Shown piece after piece: positions 4,401 through 6,477 of a stretch of DNA of 6,477 bases. Origin of the DNA: an uncultured Porphyromonadaceae bacterium (GTDB lineage Bacteria > Bacteroidota > Bacteroidia > Bacteroidales > Muribaculaceae). How positions within the stretch are numbered: position 1 is the first letter of the stretch; each line of letters begins with the position of its first letter. The DNA lies in contig CALJBF010000126.1 in assembly GCA_938027385.1 (NCBI GenBank), positions 1-6,477 of the forward strand, given 5' to 3'. The notes under the pieces were generated by a model that was not told where the DNA came from, did not search any database, and saw only the letters and a program-made list of their open reading frames with translations. The position numbers and the translations under genes are program-made.

Positions 4401-6477
4401 GCATTGAAACGCACTGTCAGCGCGCCGTCGGCCGAGGCCGAACGGATTGTGCCGATCGCAGAGGCGTCGGCACCTTCGGCGAGGTTGGCGTCTTTGGTGT
4501 GGACGTATGCCGGGGTGCCTTCGGCCGCAGTGCCTGAATATACCTCGAAGACGGGCGTCACGTTTGACGACGGGTACCACTGCGACTCATAGTAGTACAG
4601 GTTGAGTTTCGAGAAGTCAATCTCGCACACATGACCTGCCGCCGAGGGGAGGAATGTGACGCAGAGGTCGTCTTTGTTGCCGTCGTAGCCCGAGTAATAG
4701 TCTGAATAGGGCTTGTTGGTCAGCCGTATGGTACCGTATACCGTCTTCACGGGGTGGTCTTTCGAGGGGAACACCTGGTTGAGTACCTCGCGGCCGGTGG
4801 ATGTTTCCGGTGCGGTGATTTCCGTGGCCGTGCCGTTGAGCGTGAGCGATTTCACGATGGCGTTGACCCTGTTGCCGGTGACGGCGTCGGGGCGCACATC
4901 TGCTGTTATCCAGATATAGTTGTCACCTTCGAGAAGTGTCAGCGGAGTGCCGAATGTCAGGGCGGATGTGGTGGCCGATACTTCGGCTCCGGAAAGTTCG
5001 GTTGCCGTTGTGGGGTCGAACGTGGTGGTGTTGCGTGTCGAGTACACCGTGACGCGCTCCCACTGGGGGGCGGTGCCGTCGTAGTCGAGTGTCATGCCCG
5101 AGAGCGTCATTGCCGGTTCGGTGTTCTGGGTCTTGATGAGCAGACGCACCACGGGGGCGCATGCGTCGCCCGCAGCCAATGTGGCCTCTGAGGCGGCTGA
5201 GATGTCGGTGCCGGTCAGGGTCATCGGCTGGGGCACGAACAGCGATGCCGCGGCCTCCCATCCGGCTTTGGTCACGCCGGTAGTGGTCGAGAAACTGACG
5301 GTCAGGGCGCCGTCAGGCGATGTCGAGCGCACACGGGCGCTTGTCTGGCTCAGAAGTGTGATGAGTGCCTTGTCAGGATCGGCCTCGGTTCCGTCATAGA
5401 CGATCAGCTGATCGTTGCGTGCTGGGTTGGTATTGAACAGCGCTATGTTCGAGAAATCGATCATGACCTTTCCCTCGCTCCCTTCGGCGGGGAGGAATGT
5501 CACGGTGCCCCGGCTCTGTTCGGGATAGTTTGCGGCGGGGCCGCCCGCATCATAGAACTGCACGCTGTGGCCCGTCTCGATGCGGGCGGTGATGTGCGAG
5601 CCGTCGGCCGGCATGAGCACCATGGCCGCCACTGTCACTGCCACCGGATCGGCGGCGGCGATGGCCGGGGTAACGGGCGCCGTGGTGGTCAGGGCGTCGA
5701 ATGTCACCGAGGCCGACGAATAGAACGGAGCGGTCGGCCGGATGTCGGCTTTTACTGTGAAGATGTTGTCGCCTGCGGTCAGTTCGTTGTCAAGCGTGTA
5801 TGTATATCTGTCGTCCGTGACTGACGGAGTGGCCTCGACCGTGTTGTCGCCCTTGCAGAGCCTGATGTTCTCCAGAATGTTGTCGGGGTCGTTGACGGTG
5901 AACCCGAGCGATGTCATGTCGAACGGGTTGAGTATGCCGTCGGTCTTGATGTTCAGGCTGCCGAGAGTCACATTCTTCAGGCCGCAGTACACATCGGCTG
6001 TCACGCCCGAGTAATCGGGGGTGACCGACACTATCTCCTGTTCGGTGAGCGATACGGATGTGACCTGTGCCTCCCAGCCGTCGCACGCGGCGGCATATTT
6101 GTAAAGGAAACATACGCTCAGGGCGCCGTCGGGTTCGGTGGAGGTGAACGTCACGTTCTCTCTTTCAATCAGGGTCTTGTCGGCCGCCGAGAAATAGCGC
6201 TCCAGGAGTTTGCCGTTGTCGGGAAAATCGGTGGCGAGCACATCCATGGTGCGGTCCGGGTACTCGAGGTCGATGTTGTAGTAGTTGCCGTTGAATATCG
6301 ACAGCGAGACGGGATAGACGGCTCCGTCGCCCTTGAGATGGATTTTCGAGAACCTGATCTGCACGGCCTCGCCCGGATTGGCCGGGGTGAAGACCACTGT
6401 GGCGAACGAGTTGTTTGACGACGAGCTTGAGATCTGCCCGGTTCCCTTCATGTCATAGAAATCGATGGGTTCGGTCA
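1436..6477 (-). CDS. Giant modular secreted/surface protein: CUB-like and BNR_assoc_N-like repeats, beta-helix, T9SS-type C-terminal domain (5' end missing)
   Basis: The specific function is not recognised. The frame has no stop between the TGA at 1436-1438 and the right edge, giving at least 1,680 residues. Residues here are numbered from the internal Met at 6451. That Met is unlikely to be the start: the upstream codons read TEPIDFYD, matching HSVQFYD at the same point of the second CUB-like module (residues 295-301). No signal peptide is visible, consistent with a missing N-terminus. Layout: CUB-like modules at about 1-138, 274-410, 564-712 and 866-980, alternating with BNR_assoc_N-like modules at about 141-258, 411-552, 713-853 and 981-1125; a parallel beta-helix at about 1130-1505 ending in a DIEGMPRD...PTVGAYEY tail (1571-1589); and a T9SS-type sorting domain at about 1591-1671. 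By inference it crosses the outer membrane by T9SS and acts at the cell surface or outside, in binding or as a glycan-active enzyme. No catalytic residues could be assigned. It is probably a single gene ended by the hairpin at 1368-1409. Confidence 0.93.
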   Translation of the reverse strand, partial: TEPIDFYDMKGTGQISSSSSNNSFATVVFTPANPGEAVQIRFSKIHLKGDGAVYPVSLSIFNGNYYNIDLEYPDRTMDVLATDFPDNGKLLERYFSAADKTLIERENVTFTSTEPDGALSVCFLYKYAAACDGWEAQVTSVSLTEQEIVSVTPDYSGVTADVYCGLKNVTLGSLNIKTDGILNPFDMTSLGFTVNDPDNILENIRLCKGDNTVEATPSVTDDRYTYTLDNELTAGDNIFTVKADIRPTAPFYSSASVTFDALTTTAPVTPAIAAADPVAVTVAAMVLMPADGSHITARIETGHSVQFYDAGGPAANYPEQSRGTVTFLPAEGSEGKVMIDFSNIALFNTNPARNDQLIVYDGTEADPDKALITLLSQTSARVRSTSPDGALTVSFSTTTGVTKAGWEAAASLFVPQPMTLTGTDISAASEATLAAGDACAPVVRLLIKTQNTEPAMTLSGMTLDYDGTAPQWERVTVYSTRNTTTFDPTTATELSGAEVSATTSALTFGTPLTLLEGDNYIWITADVRPDAVTGNRVNAIVKSLTLNGTATEITAPETSTGREVLNQVFPSKDHPVKTVYGTIRLTNKPYSDYYSGYDGNKDDLCVTFLPSAAGHVCEIDFSKLNLYYYESQWYPSSNVTPVFEVYSGTAAEGTPAYVHTKDANLAEGADASAIGTIRSASADGALTVRFNAGATGSSMTKGSEYGFIGEVRQYLSRPMTVKTAEAFPSGLTTVPVTSATAVPVIGINIETEGNLDPVSLQSVTFTLKGDTSVYTKMSLASSGHNDTPQGATVIATAQPEGDTVTFDSAATLAEGDNTFWLLAGISPDAAPGSVIDAKVSALTAGGAALTVVNPDPEGEILTVNTYDPVLGDKEQVVEVGEYPVIVNGVTAAYLTNDYTLTARPALAGGKITAKFTEGSFNVNPSNQYITVTGGAEPLGVDCNTVYPVSVTSVREDGSLTIEYHSMTIAREEGWKCELSCDARQPLRFDDIESIPTGNGEATRGSDVLLSGMKITVAGDKNPITVSSLTFGLTDNDGILTGLRLYATGADATFIRNTPIAETDGSTATFVPAAPLTFETEGTYHFWIQGTVGDDAPTASTATLVPEAIAYSADGKDATAALDMLPTARATVVDGFKGTFRIGLSAEATYADISSAVADMSAGIEGPVTFIVEPGTYNERVELDHIQGVSETNTITIRGESGDPADAVLVWNQWSEPPYTDDKLEHYYGVLTLRGTSHVTVEGLTVRTTNVQFPSVVHIASGCSDIAIDNCVISAPTSNTTYNNLTLVNSYAAPSATAPVNERLSITNTSLTGGYTAVKFGSGSINQPVSDGLDIEGCSFADQGYQAVYAYMAKGVSVTGNRFTGTGSHDDKNYCQMIDLNISGPAEITGNTLKYDKTGVYGLYLRMLGGSADAPVLIANNVIDINTREQSGAGIQLYNSSGKPFTGFTLAHNTVQTATAPGGVAIPLIINVKSGTTVSGTIANNLWQCADGDYVIKEQYGPSGAAYRNNAGYTEGATYAYWGGSYDQKMTFNQWVLASGETDGINIAVPFDDSDSARPLYPATFDGLQAGIPLDVVTTDIEGMPRDTEHPTVGAYEYIPTGIALPGTDGTMTPDGNATFVTGGILATCLPDSDVTLYNTAGVMVMSTCTDTAGRADISALPAGFYIAVCGNSAWRLIMR
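1439..1681 (-). other. C-terminal T9SS (Por) sorting-type domain of the giant protein
   Basis: The last 81 residues follow the beta-helix tail and resemble a type A T9SS C-terminal domain. They carry VTLYNTAGVMVMS (1626-1638), a turn with AGRADISALPAGFYIAV (1644-1660) and the ending WRLIMR. In known cargo this beta-sandwich targets the protein to the type IX translocon and is cleaved on export. The usual YPNP start motif is absent, and there are three cysteines (1620, 1640, 1661). The call rests on the core pattern and on its position at the extreme C-terminus. Confidence 0.75.
1682..3064 (-). other. Right-handed parallel beta-helix region of the giant protein (pectate-lyase-like fold) with its C-terminal tail
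   Basis: Residues about 1130-1505 show the short recurring strand-turn pattern of parallel beta-helix (PbH1) proteins. It begins with ATYADISSAV and GPVTFIVEPGTYNERVEL (1157-1174), a common Bacteroidota entry to this fold. Repeated rungs follow, such as HVTVEGLTVRTT (1229-1240), DIAIDNCVISAP (1256-1267), GLDIEGCSFADQG (1323-1335), GVSVTGNRFTGTG (1346-1358), AEITGNTLKYDKTG (1377-1390) and PVLIANNVIDIN (1406-1417). Asparagine-rich turns fit an internal Asn ladder. The tail DIEGMPRD...PTVGAYEY (1571-1589) commonly closes such helices. The fold often binds or cleaves polysaccharides, but I could not place calcium-binding or catalytic residues, so enzymatic activity is not claimed. Confidence 0.8.
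3077..6477 (-). repeat. At least four tandem CUB-like + BNR_assoc_N-like module pairs inside the giant protein
   Basis: Each pair has two diverged halves. The CUB-like half has an FYD-type entry strand, an I-x-F-S strand (IRFSKIHL 32-39, IDFSNIALF 331-339, IDFSKLNLYY 611-620), a DGALTVxF motif (108-115, 380-387, 675-682; DGSLTIEY at 948-955) and a closing aromatic, GWEA or GWKC in three of the four. The BNR_assoc_N-like half opens with a strand such as LNIKTDGILNPFDMTSLGF (165-183), LLIKTQNTEPAMTLSGMTL (437-455) or INIETEGNLDPVSLQSVTF (739-757). It ends with AGDNIFTVKADIRP, EGDNYIWITADVRP or EGDNTFWLLAGISP (near 226, 508, 806). Approximate DNA spans, CUB-like then BNR-like: 6038-6477 and 5678-6031; 5222-5632 and 4796-5221; 4316-4762 and 3893-4315; 3512-3856 and 3077-3511. 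The fourth pair is the most diverged and its CUB-like half is the shortest. Domain names come from memory of family patterns, not a search. Confidence 0.8.

Noticed and set aside
1436..6451. Treating the ATG at 6451 as the true start of the giant gene
   Set aside because: The frame continues upstream to the window edge and encodes the first strand of a CUB-like module that is also found at residues 295-301, and no signal peptide follows this Met.
3077..6477. Repeats as a CRISPR array or recent tandem DNA repeat
   Set aside because: Periodicity is at protein-domain level (roughly 250-300 residues per unit) with low DNA identity; there are no short direct repeats with unique spacers.

Overview
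The window looks like part of a chromosome from the phylum Bacteroidota, most likely a GC-rich gut Bacteroidales (a Muribaculaceae- or Alistipes-like organism is my guess; the sequence alone does not settle the family). Three things point there: a TTTG-19 nt-TAnnTTTG promoter of the Bacteroidota primary sigma factor, no Shine-Dalgarno sequence in front of argS, and a very large modular secreted protein ending in what looks like a type IX secretion (T9SS) sorting domain.

All genes lie on the minus strand, in the order: giant surface protein, then SRP RNA, then argS. From 6477 down to 1436 runs one open frame of at least 1,680 codons. It is open at the window's right edge, so its true start and signal peptide are not seen. 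The protein has at least four alternating pairs of a CUB-like beta-sandwich and a BNR_assoc_N-like beta-sandwich, then a right-handed parallel beta-helix, then a short C-terminal T9SS-type domain. A strong hairpin at 1368-1409 follows the stop codon and probably ends its transcript.

The gap 1121-1435 has no protein gene. It holds that terminator, a well-formed promoter (1277-1307) and a small bacterial signal recognition particle RNA (ffs, about 1175-1272) with its own U-tract. From 1120 to the left edge runs the N-terminal two-thirds of arginyl-tRNA synthetase (argS). It contains the HIGH signature, but the KMSKS loop and anticodon-binding domain are off the edge.

Functionally, ffs and argS are housekeeping genes (protein targeting and translation). 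The surface protein is an accessory exported product that should use the Sec and then T9SS routes. I see no mobile element, CRISPR array, tRNA or defence system. Nothing here amounts to a clearly new biological system. The most notable items are the repeat architecture of the giant protein and an unusual apical loop in the SRP RNA.
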